Of a stretch of 64,000 nt of DNA, positions 40,796 to 51,367 are shown one piece after another. This DNA comes from Methanoregulaceae archaeon (lineage in GTDB: Archaea; Halobacteriota; Methanomicrobia; Methanomicrobiales; Methanospirillaceae), in the NCBI GenBank assembly GCA_015660885.1, contig JACTUB010000008.1:1-64000 (forward strand), in the 5' to 3' direction. The notes under the pieces are model-generated. The model made no database searches. It was given only the letters and a program-made list of their open reading frames with translations, and was not told the origin of the DNA. Each line of letters begins with the position of its first letter. The first letter of the stretch is position 1. A program made the translations under genes and the position numbers.

Positions 40796-41650
40796 TTACG
40801 GAATAATTTTTGGCATAATTTGAAGGTTTACTGACAAATTTTTTACGGAATGGGTCAGCACACCCAGACTGATCACATCTGCACCGAGGGCAGCATAATG
40901 TCTGAGGGAACTCTCCTCAATACCTCCTGAAAGTTCGATGATTACCCGGTCCCGGAGACTTTCGCGTTTCAGGATCCTGATAGTCCGGGTAATCTGGCCA
41001 GGGCTCATATTGTCAAGCATAATGATATCTGCACCCGCTTGTGCAGCGATCAGGGCATTTTCAGAAGTTTCTACCTCGACTTCAATTTTTTTATACACAG
41101 AGCCTTTTTTTGCGGAGTGGATAGCGGTACCGAGAGGGACCAACGCTAAGTGATTGTCTTTGATGAGAACCCCGTCACTTAAATTCGTACGATGAGGATC
41201 ACCGCCACCAATCGTTACCGCCTTTTTGTCCAAGACCTGGAATCCGGGACACGTTTTGCGTGTCGCCGCTATACGGCATAATGGATTGACTTCCGATACG
41301 ATATCTGCCATTTTTCTTGTCTGAGTCGCAATACCGCTCATTCTCCCTATAATATTAAGGGCAGTCCGTTCAACAAGCAGTATCTTTTTTGCATCCCCGC
41401 TGAGCAAAAGGAGTGAATCGTTTTTACTCACCGTAATCCCGTCTTTTACCAAGTATTTTACCGATATACCAAAATGGGAAAAAAGGAAGGCTGCCTCATC
41501 AAGACCCGCAATGGTTCCCTCCTGCTCGGCCCTTATTACGGCATCGCAGGTAATATCCGGGATAACTGCATCAGATGTCACGTCACCGGACGGAGCATCC
41601 TCCTCAATGAACCGAAGCAGATAATCGGGCAATACCATGGAAGTGTTCAC
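40796..41650 (-). CDS. nadC: nicotinate-nucleotide pyrophosphorylase
   Basis: EDAPSGDVTSDAV, RTALNIIGRMSGIAT, ATRKTCPGFQVLDKKAV. Confidence 0.94.
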   Translation of the reverse strand: MNTSMVLPDYLLRFIEEDAPSGDVTSDAVIPDITCDAVIRAEQEGTIAGLDEAAFLFSHFGISVKYLVKDGITVSKNDSLLLLSGDAKKILLVERTALNIIGRMSGIATQTRKMADIVSEVNPLCRIAATRKTCPGFQVLDKKAVTIGGGDPHRTNLSDGVLIKDNHLALVPLGTAIHSAKKGSVYKKIEVEVETSENALIAAQAGADIIMLDNMSPGQITRTIRILKRESLRDRVIIELSGGIEESSLRHYAALGADVISLGVLTHSVKNLSVNLQIMPKIIP

Positions 41651-41663
41651 CTTTGTTTCACCG

Positions 41664-42422
41664 TTATGTTCCTACAATTATCGGTTCATTGAGATTATTC
41701 AGAAGAGAGAGAATGGAGAGAGCCGCAAGGTAACTCGTTGCCGAATTACCGGGACTGGGTATATTTGTCACTCTGATATAGGTCTCTCCAAAGCTTCCTT
41801 CAATGAATAGTTCGTGAACATTGCGGTCGACAGACGGATCAACCCAGAGCTCGACGTTGGTATCATGCCCTGCCGCAAGACTCATGGCTACTGAAACGTT
41901 GACATTTTTGGGAAATGCCTTGATACACTCATTGGCTTTCCCGGAAAATATGAGCCGTTTGGTGTCAGCAATAATACCAAGCGACGCCGGACTTTTTGTG
42001 GTTCTCAAAAGCAACCGCGTGATTTTGGAAATCCTTCCAATCTTGAGGTTATCGAGGCCAAAAATTGCCCCGCTGGGTATATGGATTTTCCTCCCTGACC
42101 TTAGTGCCAGTTCCCGTATCTCATCTTTGAATACGATATCGGACAGGGCACCCACGCTCATGATCACCAGGTCTTTATTGTGAGACAGCACCCGCACGGC
42201 GTAGTTTTTAACAGCACTGACAGATGCTGCTTCCACCACGATATCAATATCCGCAGCAATAAAGGACTCAAAATCCCCAAAGGGGTGTGCACCGGAAATC
42301 CCCGCGATTTCCTGTGCCCGCTCAAATACAAGGTCATAGACCGCTGTTATGGTAAAATCGCCCCCGTGCTGTGCGATGATATGTCCAATATTGCCACAGC
42401 CAAGCAGGCCGATTCTCATCAT
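41664..42422 (-). CDS. nadX: L-aspartate dehydrogenase
   Basis: GLLGCGNIGHIIA NAD motif, PSGAIFGLDNLK, adjacent to nadC. Confidence 0.88.
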   Translation of the reverse strand: MMRIGLLGCGNIGHIIAQHGGDFTITAVYDLVFERAQEIAGISGAHPFGDFESFIAADIDIVVEAASVSAVKNYAVRVLSHNKDLVIMSVGALSDIVFKDEIRELALRSGRKIHIPSGAIFGLDNLKIGRISKITRLLLRTTKSPASLGIIADTKRLIFSGKANECIKAFPKNVNVSVAMSLAAGHDTNVELWVDPSVDRNVHELFIEGSFGETYIRVTNIPSPGNSATSYLAALSILSLLNNLNEPIIVGT

Positions 42423-42610
42423 GATTAACAGATTATGGGTGTCATTGGTTAAGTGTTGTGCTTACATGAGGTGCCTTAAGGGAAAACGGGCTGGGGACAG
42501 ATGGTCTATCCCAGTTATTGCACATCTTTTTTATCATTCTGGTTTTACCTTATATCCGGTTTAACACTATTTATTGAAGTGCGTTCAATTGATCTTCGTA
42601 GTGCAGTAAA

Positions 42611-43876
42611 ATGGGAGAAATACGGGATCCTGTGAGCGGGGAATTTATGGATAGGGATATACTTGAAAGGTTGTGTCACGTGCGTGTTTATATCGAAACT
42701 TACGGGTGTCGTTATAACTTCGGGGACACGGCAAAACTGATCGAAGTCCTGAAACACAATGGGAGCACAATTGTCAGTTCTGCAGAAGAGGCAGATGCTG
42801 TTATTATCAATACCTGTACTGTTGTGGGGTCAACTGAGAGGCGGATGCTTAGGAGACTTTCGCGGTTCAGGGATTATAATCTCTTTGTGATGGGGTGCAT
42901 GCCGGCAGTGCAGAGGGAAGCAATTTTTGCGGTATGTGCGCCCGCCATTATCTCATCAGCTGCAATACGGGAGATATATCGGAGTATACGAACAGTGCCC
43001 GTTGGAGGAGTAGCGATTGTCCAAGTGGCGCAGGGATGTGCAGGCAGGTGCACATATTGTCTGACACGAGCAGCCCGTGGTCCCCTGAAAAGTATTCCGG
43101 AAGATGAGATCTTGGCAGAAATCGTGGCATATGCAGGAGCAGGGACACCGGAAATCCAGATCACTGCACAGGATGTAAGCAGCTGGGGACAGGATTTTGG
43201 AAAATCGCTTCCCGCTCTTTTACATGCGGTGGGCAATCTGCCGGGACATTTTATGATCCGGGTTGGCATGATGAACCCTGCTTCAGTAAAAGAAATACTT
43301 GATGATCTGGTCGAAGCTTTTGCCAGTGAGCATATTTTCAAATTTCTTCATCTTCCCGTTCAGTCGGGATCAGACCGTATTCTTGAGCGAATGGGAAGGG
43401 CCTATACAGTTGCAGATTTTGAAGAAATTGTGACTGCATTTAAAAACCGGTATACCGAGCTTACTCTTGCCACTGATATGATAGTCGGGTTTCATGGAGA
43501 AACTGAAGAAGACTTTTCAGCATCGCTTGACCTGATCGAGCGTGTGCGTCCTAACAAGGTAAATATTACCCGCTATTCACAGCGCCCTTTTACCCCCCTT
43601 TCATCGGAAAAAGACTTCCCGGACTGGATTAAAAAAGACCGGTCCCGGCGCATGAATGTCAGGGCAGTAAAGATCTATGCTTCTGTTAACAAAGGATATC
43701 TTGAAAAACCGGTACCTTTTGTCGTAACAGAAACCATAAAAAAAGGATCTGTCATGGCCCGCTCTCCTTATTATCTGGGAATTGTGATTAACGAGGATCT
43801 TCCTGTCGGATATACCGGCGAGGCAATCCTGAAAAAAGACCAGAAGTACTTTTTTGCAGGACAGAGAGTCGCGTAA
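42611..43876 (+). CDS. tRNA t6A37 methylthiotransferase, archaeal MtaB type
   Basis: YIETYGCRYNFGDT, radical SAM GCAGRCTYCLTRAARG, C-terminal TRAM. Confidence 0.9.
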   Translation: MGEIRDPVSGEFMDRDILERLCHVRVYIETYGCRYNFGDTAKLIEVLKHNGSTIVSSAEEADAVIINTCTVVGSTERRMLRRLSRFRDYNLFVMGCMPAVQREAIFAVCAPAIISSAAIREIYRSIRTVPVGGVAIVQVAQGCAGRCTYCLTRAARGPLKSIPEDEILAEIVAYAGAGTPEIQITAQDVSSWGQDFGKSLPALLHAVGNLPGHFMIRVGMMNPASVKEILDDLVEAFASEHIFKFLHLPVQSGSDRILERMGRAYTVADFEEIVTAFKNRYTELTLATDMIVGFHGETEEDFSASLDLIERVRPNKVNITRYSQRPFTPLSSEKDFPDWIKKDRSRRMNVRAVKIYASVNKGYLEKPVPFVVTETIKKGSVMARSPYYLGIVINEDLPVGYTGEAILKKDQKYFFAGQRVA

Positions 43877-44109
43877 TTCATAAGACTTCCCTTATGTCCA
43901 GAATAGAGCTGTAAGGAGGAGGGAGAATCATCGTTTTTCAGGAATGTATAATACAAAAATCTCTGCATCTCTTTACTATTCCCTCTTCCTCTCCACCACC
44001 CTTGTCACTGCCATCTTGAACCGATAGGATACGGGTCCACCTGAAAAAGAAAAGAACGGTTTTATACCCCCTTAAATGAACACTCCTTATCGATCAATAA
44101 CACTGTGTT

Positions 44110-44655
44110 ATGGTGAAGTATATGGATGAAATTGAAGTTGGATTTAAAAAACTGGAGCAGAAGATAGAGGAACTGCAGGAAAAAAGGGATTCTCTTACCC
44201 AGGAAATCAGGGACCATGACACAGAACTCCTGGCGCGGATGGCTAGTTCAGCGGTTCCCGTTGTCAGGATTGTCGGCCTGAATATGTTAAGGATGGGTAA
44301 ACAGGATACCAAGGGAGAAATCTACGATCCCGCATATTACCCGGGGAAGATGATTATTTTGGGAAAAGCTGCAACGCCCGCTGCATTCCGGCCTGATAAT
44401 GCCTCAAAACCGGTCACTGACCAGTTCTGCGTACTGTCTGAAGAAGGTAAATTTTTCGAACTAATGTACAGTTTCGACGGATTTCTTACCGATTCGTATC
44501 TTAACCCAATCGATACGAAGACAGCAATAGAACACTATGGATATGATATTATGTTCATGCTCTACCGCGCGATACACGATTACCTGAAAGGAGAAGAAGC
44601 TCTTGTTGAAGCCTTGGAAAAAGTGATAGGATATGTCTTTGCCAAAAAAACCTGA
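44110..44655 (+). CDS. hypothetical protein with N-terminal coiled coil
   Basis: 181-aa ORF; heptad-like EIEVGFKKLEQKIEELQEKRDSLTQEI. Confidence 0.6.
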   Translation: MVKYMDEIEVGFKKLEQKIEELQEKRDSLTQEIRDHDTELLARMASSAVPVVRIVGLNMLRMGKQDTKGEIYDPAYYPGKMIILGKAATPAAFRPDNASKPVTDQFCVLSEEGKFFELMYSFDGFLTDSYLNPIDTKTAIEHYGYDIMFMLYRAIHDYLKGEEALVEALEKVIGYVFAKKT

Positions 44656-44880
44656 CTGGCAAAGTTTCTCTTTTTAGCCCTTGATGATGGAAAAGGAGAT
44701 TTCAGCAATAGATTGCTGGTAACCGCAATAATTAAAAAACAGGATAAAAACATCCCGATATGTGCCGATACCCTTTGCGGCAAACCATGAAATTGCAGGT
44801 ACTGCATCGGTTGCAGGGAACGGGAAGGTAAAATTAAAAAACAGGCGGATCCAAGAAAAAAACTGTCAGAATATTGCGGA

Positions 44881-44954
44881 TGGGCCCGATGTGATTCGAA
44901 CACATGACCTCCCGGTTATCAGCCGGGCGCACCACCGAGCTATGCTACGGGCCC
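44881..44954 (-). tRNA. tRNA-Ile (GAT)
   Basis: Reverse strand GGGCCCG...CTGATAA...CGGGCCCA cloverleaf. Confidence 0.94.
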
Positions 44955-45091
44955 AAAAGTTTGCCTGAAATTTACTTTATTTACTACTCCACCAGAGTTT
45001 TTATAGGTTGTGAATCGGCAGAGTGAGATGGCAGAACAATCAGATAGGGATATGTGTGAAAAAGCCACGGTATAAGTACGGATCTGAGATC

Positions 45092-46861
45092 ATGGGACGG
45101 AAATATCTTCTCGGGAATGAAGCGATCGCCCACGCCTGTCTCGAGTCAGGTGTGGATTTTGTAAGCGGATATCCCGGCACACCCTCATCGGAAGTGATTG
45201 ATGTGCTGCGTATCCAGCCGGATCGATCCTACTATGTTGAGTGGTCAGTCAACGAAAAGGTGGCACTGGAGAATGCTCTTGCAGCTGCGTGGTGTGGTAT
45301 CCGTGCACTCTGTACCATGAAACACGTGGGGCTCAATGTTGCTGCAGACCCTCTGATGACAAGTGCCTATACCGGTGTTACCGCCGGGCTGGTGATAATG
45401 AGTGCGGATGATCCATTCGCCCACAGTTCACAGAACGAACAGGATTCCCGGTGCTATGCACATTTCGCCCGGATACCCTGCCTCGATCCTGCAAGTATTC
45501 AGGAAGCCCACGACATGATTCCGAAAGCGTTTAGCCTTTCTGAGGAATTCGGGCTGCCCGTACTCTTCCGGCCTACGACCCGTATCTGTCACTCAAAGGG
45601 AGATATAGAGATATCTGAACCGGTTGAGGGTTTACGGAAAGGTGAATTCCATAAAGATCCCCGACAGTATGTGGTGATCCCCGCGCATACCCGTCTCCTG
45701 CATAAAAAACTCAACGAGAAACAACCTGCTATCCGGAAACGGTTGGTTGAACTCGGATACAACCGTTATACAATACAGGGGAAAACTGCAATTATCGCGA
45801 GCGGGATTGGCGCCACTTATGTGCAGGAATTATTACCTGACGGAGTCTCGTTCATGAAAATCGGGGCGTACCCGATTGATGAGGAATGGCTGGGTGATTT
45901 TGTAAAAAAGCATGAAAAAATTCTCGTGATTGAAGAACTTGCGCCGGAAGTGGAAGAGGCTGTGCGCCAGGCAGCAGGATGTGTTCCCGTATTGGGAAAG
46001 AAGAACGGGTTTGCACCATTCGAAGGTGAGTTATCACCTCAGGCTGTCGCAGCGATAATGGAGAGAGCGGGATTTTTGAAAAAAAATCCGCTCCCGCTTG
46101 GAGATCCATTACAAAATCTTCCTCCCCGTCCCCCCATCCTTTGCGCCGGCTGCCTGCACCGCGTGGCCTTCTATGCAATAAAAAAAGTCTTCAGGGATGC
46201 GGTATACCCAAGTGACATCGGGTGTTATACGCTCGGTCTCCAGCTGGGTGTGGTTGATACCACCATCTGTATGGGCGCATCAATCACGGTGGCGAGTGGC
46301 ATTTTTCATGCCGGTGATCCGCGAGACATTGTCTGTACTATCGGGGATTCCACGTTCCTGCATACCGGCATCCAAGGCCTGCTAAATGCCGTCTACAATG
46401 GAGCAAATATCACCGTTGTGATTCTTGACAACCGGATCACGGCCATGACCGGACACCAGCCGAACCCCAACTCAGGTATGACTGCATGTGGTGCAGAGAG
46501 CCCTCCGGTCTCGCTCGAAGCGATATGTCGAGCCTGTGGTGTCATTTTTGTTGAGAGTGTTAATCCGTACGAAGTTACCGGTATGGTCACCGTCTTGCAG
46601 GAGGCAAAGAAACGCAAAGGGGTGAAGGTTATTATCGCAAAACAGCTGTGTGTTATCTCAGCGCGGCGGGCAGGAATAAAACGCGGAAGCTACCAGGTTA
46701 ACCCTGAGATATGTACCGGCTGCGGGACCTGTGTACGGTTTGGCTGCCCGGCTATTGAGTTTGCAGATGAAAGGGCCCGGATTAATGATCTCTGTAGCGG
46801 GTGCGCAGTATGCGCTCAGCTCTGTCCCGTCGGGGCAATCTCCCGGGAGGGAAAGAAATGA
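45092..46861 (+). CDS. iorA: indolepyruvate:ferredoxin oxidoreductase subunit alpha
   Basis: GNEAIAHACLESGVDFVSGYPGTPSSEV, GDSTFLHTGIQGLLNAVYN, C-terminal ferredoxin motifs. Confidence 0.95.
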   Translation: MGRKYLLGNEAIAHACLESGVDFVSGYPGTPSSEVIDVLRIQPDRSYYVEWSVNEKVALENALAAAWCGIRALCTMKHVGLNVAADPLMTSAYTGVTAGLVIMSADDPFAHSSQNEQDSRCYAHFARIPCLDPASIQEAHDMIPKAFSLSEEFGLPVLFRPTTRICHSKGDIEISEPVEGLRKGEFHKDPRQYVVIPAHTRLLHKKLNEKQPAIRKRLVELGYNRYTIQGKTAIIASGIGATYVQELLPDGVSFMKIGAYPIDEEWLGDFVKKHEKILVIEELAPEVEEAVRQAAGCVPVLGKKNGFAPFEGELSPQAVAAIMERAGFLKKNPLPLGDPLQNLPPRPPILCAGCLHRVAFYAIKKVFRDAVYPSDIGCYTLGLQLGVVDTTICMGASITVASGIFHAGDPRDIVCTIGDSTFLHTGIQGLLNAVYNGANITVVILDNRITAMTGHQPNPNSGMTACGAESPPVSLEAICRACGVIFVESVNPYEVTGMVTVLQEAKKRKGVKVIIAKQLCVISARRAGIKRGSYQVNPEICTGCGTCVRFGCPAIEFADERARINDLCSGCAVCAQLCPVGAISREGKK

Positions 46862-47445
46862 GCGAAAGTTATGATATCCTGATCGTCGGAATTGGCGGCC
46901 AGGGAACAATTCTTGCCTCCAACATACTTGGTGAAGCCTGCCTTATTGAAGGGAGACATGTAAAAGGTGCGGAGACGCACGGTATGGCACAACGCGGTGG
47001 TTCTGTAGAGAGTCACATCAGGATCGACGGATTGTTTGGACCTCTGATCCCCCCGGGCAGAGCAGATCTTCTGATCTCGTTTGATCTTCTTGAAGCGCTC
47101 CGCTATTCCCATTATCTGAAAAAGGGGGGGAAAATGGTGGTGAACCGGCATCTGGTTCTTCCCACCTCAGTATTTACACAGAATCTACCTGCACCCACTC
47201 AGGATGAGATTATTGAAGCATTAAAAAAGCATGCACTCTGCCTTCTCGATGCAGATACAATAGCTGAGGAAGCCGGAAGCCCCCTGTCGCAAAATGTGGT
47301 TATGCTAGGAGCGGCATCGCAGTCAATTCCGCTCGAACCAGAATCACTTCTCGACGCAGTAAAACGTCTCGTCCCTAAAAAAACTCTGGAAATCAATATA
47401 AAAGCCTTTGAAATGGGCAGGAAATTTGGCGGGACATGCCGATGA
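46858..47445 (+). CDS. iorB: indolepyruvate:ferredoxin oxidoreductase subunit beta
   Basis: ILIVGIGGQGTILASNILGEA, GAETHGMAQRGGSVESHIR. Confidence 0.95.
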   Translation: MSESYDILIVGIGGQGTILASNILGEACLIEGRHVKGAETHGMAQRGGSVESHIRIDGLFGPLIPPGRADLLISFDLLEALRYSHYLKKGGKMVVNRHLVLPTSVFTQNLPAPTQDEIIEALKKHALCLLDADTIAEEAGSPLSQNVVMLGAASQSIPLEPESLLDAVKRLVPKKTLEINIKAFEMGRKFGGTCR

Positions 47446-48161
47446 GACGGAGGCTGGGTCATTTCGATATTGATACTATTTACCTTGGCGATGCTCTTGA
47501 GCTGATGCAGGGGATTCCGGATGGAGTCATTGACCTCATCGTCACCGATCCACCTTTTGCGATCGATTTCAGGGCACAACGGGTGAATTACAACCGTACC
47601 GGTTCTTACGTCCTGGAAGGATATCAGGAGATTCCGGAGGCACATTACCAGAAATTTACGCACCGGTGGATGACAGCAGCAGCAAGGGTGCTCGCGTCTG
47701 AAGGGAGCATGTATGTTTTTTCCGGGTGGAACCGGCTCAAAGATATTCTTGAAGGTCTCGATGCAGCAGGATTCACGACAATCAATCATCTCATCTGGAA
47801 ATACCAGTTCGGTGTCTTTACCAAAAAAAAATATGTGACCAGCCATTATCACATCCTCTTCGTCGTCAAAAATCCCGCCAGCTATACATTCAATAAAATC
47901 GATCACTATCCGGAAGATGTCTGGGTCATTAACCGGGAATACTGGAAGGGGAAAAAGAAGACGCCGACCAAACTCCCTTCTGAAATTATTAAAAAGATAC
48001 TGATGTATTCGAGTAATCCCGGTGATCTGATCTTTGATCCGTTTCTTGGATCAGGAACAGTGGCTGTCGGGGCAAAAACAGAAGGTCGCCATTTCCTCGG
48101 TTTTGAGATTGTCCCTGAATATTTTACCTTTGCCCAAGAACGTCTCATGTTATTCTTATAA
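47442..48161 (+). CDS. site-specific DNA methyltransferase, beta class (DPPF ... DPFLGSGTV)
   Basis: VTDPPFAIDF and LIFDPFLGSGTVAVGAKTEGRHFLGFE; 4-nt ATGA overlap with iorB stop. Confidence 0.88.
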   Translation: MRRRLGHFDIDTIYLGDALELMQGIPDGVIDLIVTDPPFAIDFRAQRVNYNRTGSYVLEGYQEIPEAHYQKFTHRWMTAAARVLASEGSMYVFSGWNRLKDILEGLDAAGFTTINHLIWKYQFGVFTKKKYVTSHYHILFVVKNPASYTFNKIDHYPEDVWVINREYWKGKKKTPTKLPSEIIKKILMYSSNPGDLIFDPFLGSGTVAVGAKTEGRHFLGFEIVPEYFTFAQERLMLFL

Positions 48162-48204
48162 AATGTATATTAAAAAGTCGTGAAAAAGGTAATACTCAAC
48201 GAGA

Positions 48205-48288
48205 CGCTGAGGGGGGGAATTGAACCCCCGAGGCACTTTCGCACCACAGGCTTTCCAGGCCTGCGCCCTACCGCTAGACTACCTCAGC
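48205..48288 (-). tRNA. tRNA-Ser (GGA)
   Basis: Reverse strand GCTGAGG...CTGGAAA...long variable arm GGTGCGAAAGTGCC...CCTCAGC. Confidence 0.94.
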
Positions 48289-48367
48289 AAAAAGTGTATC
48301 CTATCTGTTAGCCGGGTATTTTTTTAATGCTATCTCTTTCTTATGTACATTTTTTCCGGACCTGATC

Positions 48368-49309
48368 CTATTTTCTGCCTTTCTTTTCTTCCTTACAGGA
48401 TGTCGTCCAGCCCCTCGGATAGGTACCCGGCCGGAGGAAAACGGTGGTAGGAGCAATGACGAGCCCGGTTTCTCCGGGTTTGAGCGAACTGGAATGGATA
48501 AGCGCTCTGCCCAGGCAGATGAACTCCTTTTTCTGTGAGAGAACGGCAACGGTCTGGTCCTTTTTAAACTCATCATTCCTGATTATACCGACGCCGGCAA
48601 GCACCGCACCGCGGCAGACGGCATCAATTGCCGTGTCCCTGATAATGACAGTCGGTAAATCAGGTACTGCCGCATCAACTGACAGGATCATCGATGCGAG
48701 TAGTGTGCGATTCCCCTCCTTTACTGCATTACAGGCATCCTGAATATCGTAAAGTGTATGCATTCCCTGTTCACTGAAGGCACCCGACCTTATACGGCGC
48801 AGTTCCACCATATGTGCACCGGTACCCAGTGCGAGTCCCATGTGATGGCAGAGAGAACGAATGTATGTTCCGGCATCGCATTTGACGCGGAACAGGACAA
48901 GGCGCCCTTCATTATCGAGAATCTTCAGTTTGTGAATAGTGCGGATCCGAAGTACGCGTTTCACCGCACTTTTCCGAGGGGGGCGCTGATAGAGTCTTCC
49001 TGTGAACTCAGCAGCAATCTGTTCGATTCGGTTTTTGTCCACATCCCCGTGCAATCGCATAAGGCAGATATATTCCTTATCGTGCTGGAGGAGAAGTGGG
49101 GCAAGACGGACCGCATTACCGAGCATGACAAGAAGCACTCCTGAGACCTGAGGGTCAAGCGTTCCCGCATGTCCCACCTGGCAGCCGAGCATCCTGCCAA
49201 CCCATGCCGCCACCTGATGGCTGGACGGGCCCCTGGGCTTGTCGATAACGAGAATCCCGGCACGGTCCCATAAAGGCGTATCTGCCTTGTCAGTACAGGC
49301 AGTCATCAT
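48368..49309 (-). CDS. truB: tRNA/rRNA pseudouridine synthase, TruB/Cbf5 family
   Basis: GHAGTLDPQVSGVLLVMLGNA and CDAGTYIRSLCHHMG; C-terminal PUA-like region. Confidence 0.93.
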   Translation of the reverse strand: MMTACTDKADTPLWDRAGILVIDKPRGPSSHQVAAWVGRMLGCQVGHAGTLDPQVSGVLLVMLGNAVRLAPLLLQHDKEYICLMRLHGDVDKNRIEQIAAEFTGRLYQRPPRKSAVKRVLRIRTIHKLKILDNEGRLVLFRVKCDAGTYIRSLCHHMGLALGTGAHMVELRRIRSGAFSEQGMHTLYDIQDACNAVKEGNRTLLASMILSVDAAVPDLPTVIIRDTAIDAVCRGAVLAGVGIIRNDEFKKDQTVAVLSQKKEFICLGRALIHSSSLKPGETGLVIAPTTVFLRPGTYPRGWTTSCKEEKKGRK

Positions 49310-49997
49310 GTTCCTTATCCTTCGTGGAGAGATATTCATTCAGAGCTCTTAGTGACCCTTCGAGGGATCCGTCCCCGATCACCGCAGGATTTGTTCCCGC
49401 TCTCAGCATTGCAGCGGCGGTTATATCACCGATTGCCAGTACAAGCAGATCCGGGTGCTTTGTCCATATGGCCCTGGCAAATGACATTGCACTCGTAAAC
49501 AGGATTGCATCCGCACCCTCGAGGCCGAGAGGCTCTTCCGTAGGCTCCAGACCGTAGCAACGGAATTCGTGAGGGATACCTCCTGTAATAGTTATGGCAT
49601 CGAGCAGCGAGGGATTCGGAACGTCAGCCCGCGGGATGCCGATATGTTTCCCTCGGATCCACTCTCCAAGGTAGGGAACAAAATCCTTTGAATAGAAACT
49701 GGTCAGCACTTCACAGTGAATGCTGAAATGCTCAAGTTCTTTTGCAGTCTGCGGACCGATGGCAATTATCCGGGGGATTTTTTTCAGGAGCGGGGCGATG
49801 ATCTTTGCTGGTAGTGCGCTTGTGAAGAAGAGACAGTCGAACTCACCGCGATTGACGGCCTGCACGAATGCTGCAATCTCTCCCGGCCGTGTCTCCGCCC
49901 TCAAAGGATAGACACTATAGCAACTGTGACCGTACTGTGCGCAGCGTGCAGCATCGTTTTTTTCCTTCCCTGCAAGCCGGGTGACTGCGATCTTCAT
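49290..49997 (-). CDS. hemD: uroporphyrinogen-III synthase
   Basis: CLFFTSALPAKI, AIGPQTAKELE, ILFTSAMSFARA HemD-like repeats. Confidence 0.85.
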   Translation of the reverse strand: MKIAVTRLAGKEKNDAARCAQYGHSCYSVYPLRAETRPGEIAAFVQAVNRGEFDCLFFTSALPAKIIAPLLKKIPRIIAIGPQTAKELEHFSIHCEVLTSFYSKDFVPYLGEWIRGKHIGIPRADVPNPSLLDAITITGGIPHEFRCYGLEPTEEPLGLEGADAILFTSAMSFARAIWTKHPDLLVLAIGDITAAAMLRAGTNPAVIGDGSLEGSLRALNEYLSTKDKEHDDCLY

Positions 49998-50075
49998 TAC
50001 GGATTCATCGCCTCTTTATGTTATGATGGTATGCATTTCGGTGAATTTATGTTCATTCTCCTACATCTCTTGTGA

Positions 50076-51290
50076 ATGGAAGAGATCCTGCTGGGTACTG
50101 GTATCGGGATACTTCTTGGGACCATAAGCGGGATAATCCCCGGTGTGCATGCAAACACCCTTGCGGGTGTGCTTTTAAGTTTTCAGGTCGCACTCCTGTC
50201 TCTCTTTGGCCCCCTTGCCCTTGCCGGTGCGATGTTTGCTGCCCTGATAACCCACACATTTGTGGACTCCATCCCAAGTACATTTTTGGGTGTTCCGGAT
50301 GCAGATACCTCCCTTGCAGTACTGCCCGCCCATGCGCTCTGCCTTGAGGGTAATGGAGAGGAAGCCGTGAGGATAGCGGCACTTGGCAGCGCCTGTGCAA
50401 TGATTATTGCAGTACCGCTTTCGATCGTCTGTTTTTTCCTCCTTCCCGCTCTCCAGCCATACTTTGACTGGTGGATTGGCATTCTCCTGGTTGCATCTGT
50501 TGGGTACATGGTCATTTCCAGTGAGTGCCCAGGCTGGGGACTTGCACTGTTTCTGGTATCCGGAGTGCTTGGGATCTTTGCACTCCGCTATGCTTTCCTC
50601 AGCTGGCACACTCTTACCGGAGGCAGTGCGATTCTCATGCCACTTCTTACCGGTCTTTTCGGGGTTTCTGTCCTTCTCACCGCGTCAAAGGGTGTAATAC
50701 CGGAACAGCATTTCTGGGGGATCCGGATGGAAGACAGGACTATCCTGAAATGTACATTTCTCGGTACCATTGCAGGGGTGGCTGTCGGTTGGCTGCCAGG
50801 ACTCTCAACAGCATCTGCTAACGGGGTGCTCGCTTCGCTTATCGGATATGAAAAGGACCGCCGGGCATATATTCTGGCGACGAATGCGGCGAATACAGCA
50901 AATGCTTTCATAGGACTTGCAGCATTATTTGCGCTGTCGCGGATGCGCAACGGTGTCATGATTGCACTTTCCGAGCTTCCGCTGCCAACCATGAGCGAAA
51001 TGACCGTAGTCGGTGTTCTTGCAGCCTTCGCCGCATATATTATTACTATTGTGCTATCCCGTTCTGCGGGTAGGTTTAACGGAATTGACGGGAGAATGCT
51101 GAACCGATCGGTTATTGCGTTTATTATAGTATTAAGCATCATCCTCACAGGTCCGTTTGGCGTGGTTATCCTTATTCTTGCAACCGTTTTAGGACTTGTG
51201 CCTTACCTTGTTAACGTCCCCAGAGTTTACTGTATGGGTGTAATCATGATACCCGTAATACTCTTTTCGTTGGGCATTGCATGGGTATGA
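50076..51290 (+). CDS. TctA-like (DUF112) permease
   Basis: GTISGIIPGVHANTLAG, HTFVDSIPSTFLGVPDADT, many TM segments. Confidence 0.85.
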   Translation: MEEILLGTGIGILLGTISGIIPGVHANTLAGVLLSFQVALLSLFGPLALAGAMFAALITHTFVDSIPSTFLGVPDADTSLAVLPAHALCLEGNGEEAVRIAALGSACAMIIAVPLSIVCFFLLPALQPYFDWWIGILLVASVGYMVISSECPGWGLALFLVSGVLGIFALRYAFLSWHTLTGGSAILMPLLTGLFGVSVLLTASKGVIPEQHFWGIRMEDRTILKCTFLGTIAGVAVGWLPGLSTASANGVLASLIGYEKDRRAYILATNAANTANAFIGLAALFALSRMRNGVMIALSELPLPTMSEMTVVGVLAAFAAYIITIVLSRSAGRFNGIDGRMLNRSVIAFIIVLSIILTGPFGVVILILATVLGLVPYLVNVPRVYCMGVIMIPVILFSLGIAWV

Positions 51291-51367
51291 TCCCGTGATG
51301 CGTTTTTGGTTGTCCGACATCAGCTGATCTATGGTTTTATACGGACACGAACCCTAAATTTCCGGTA

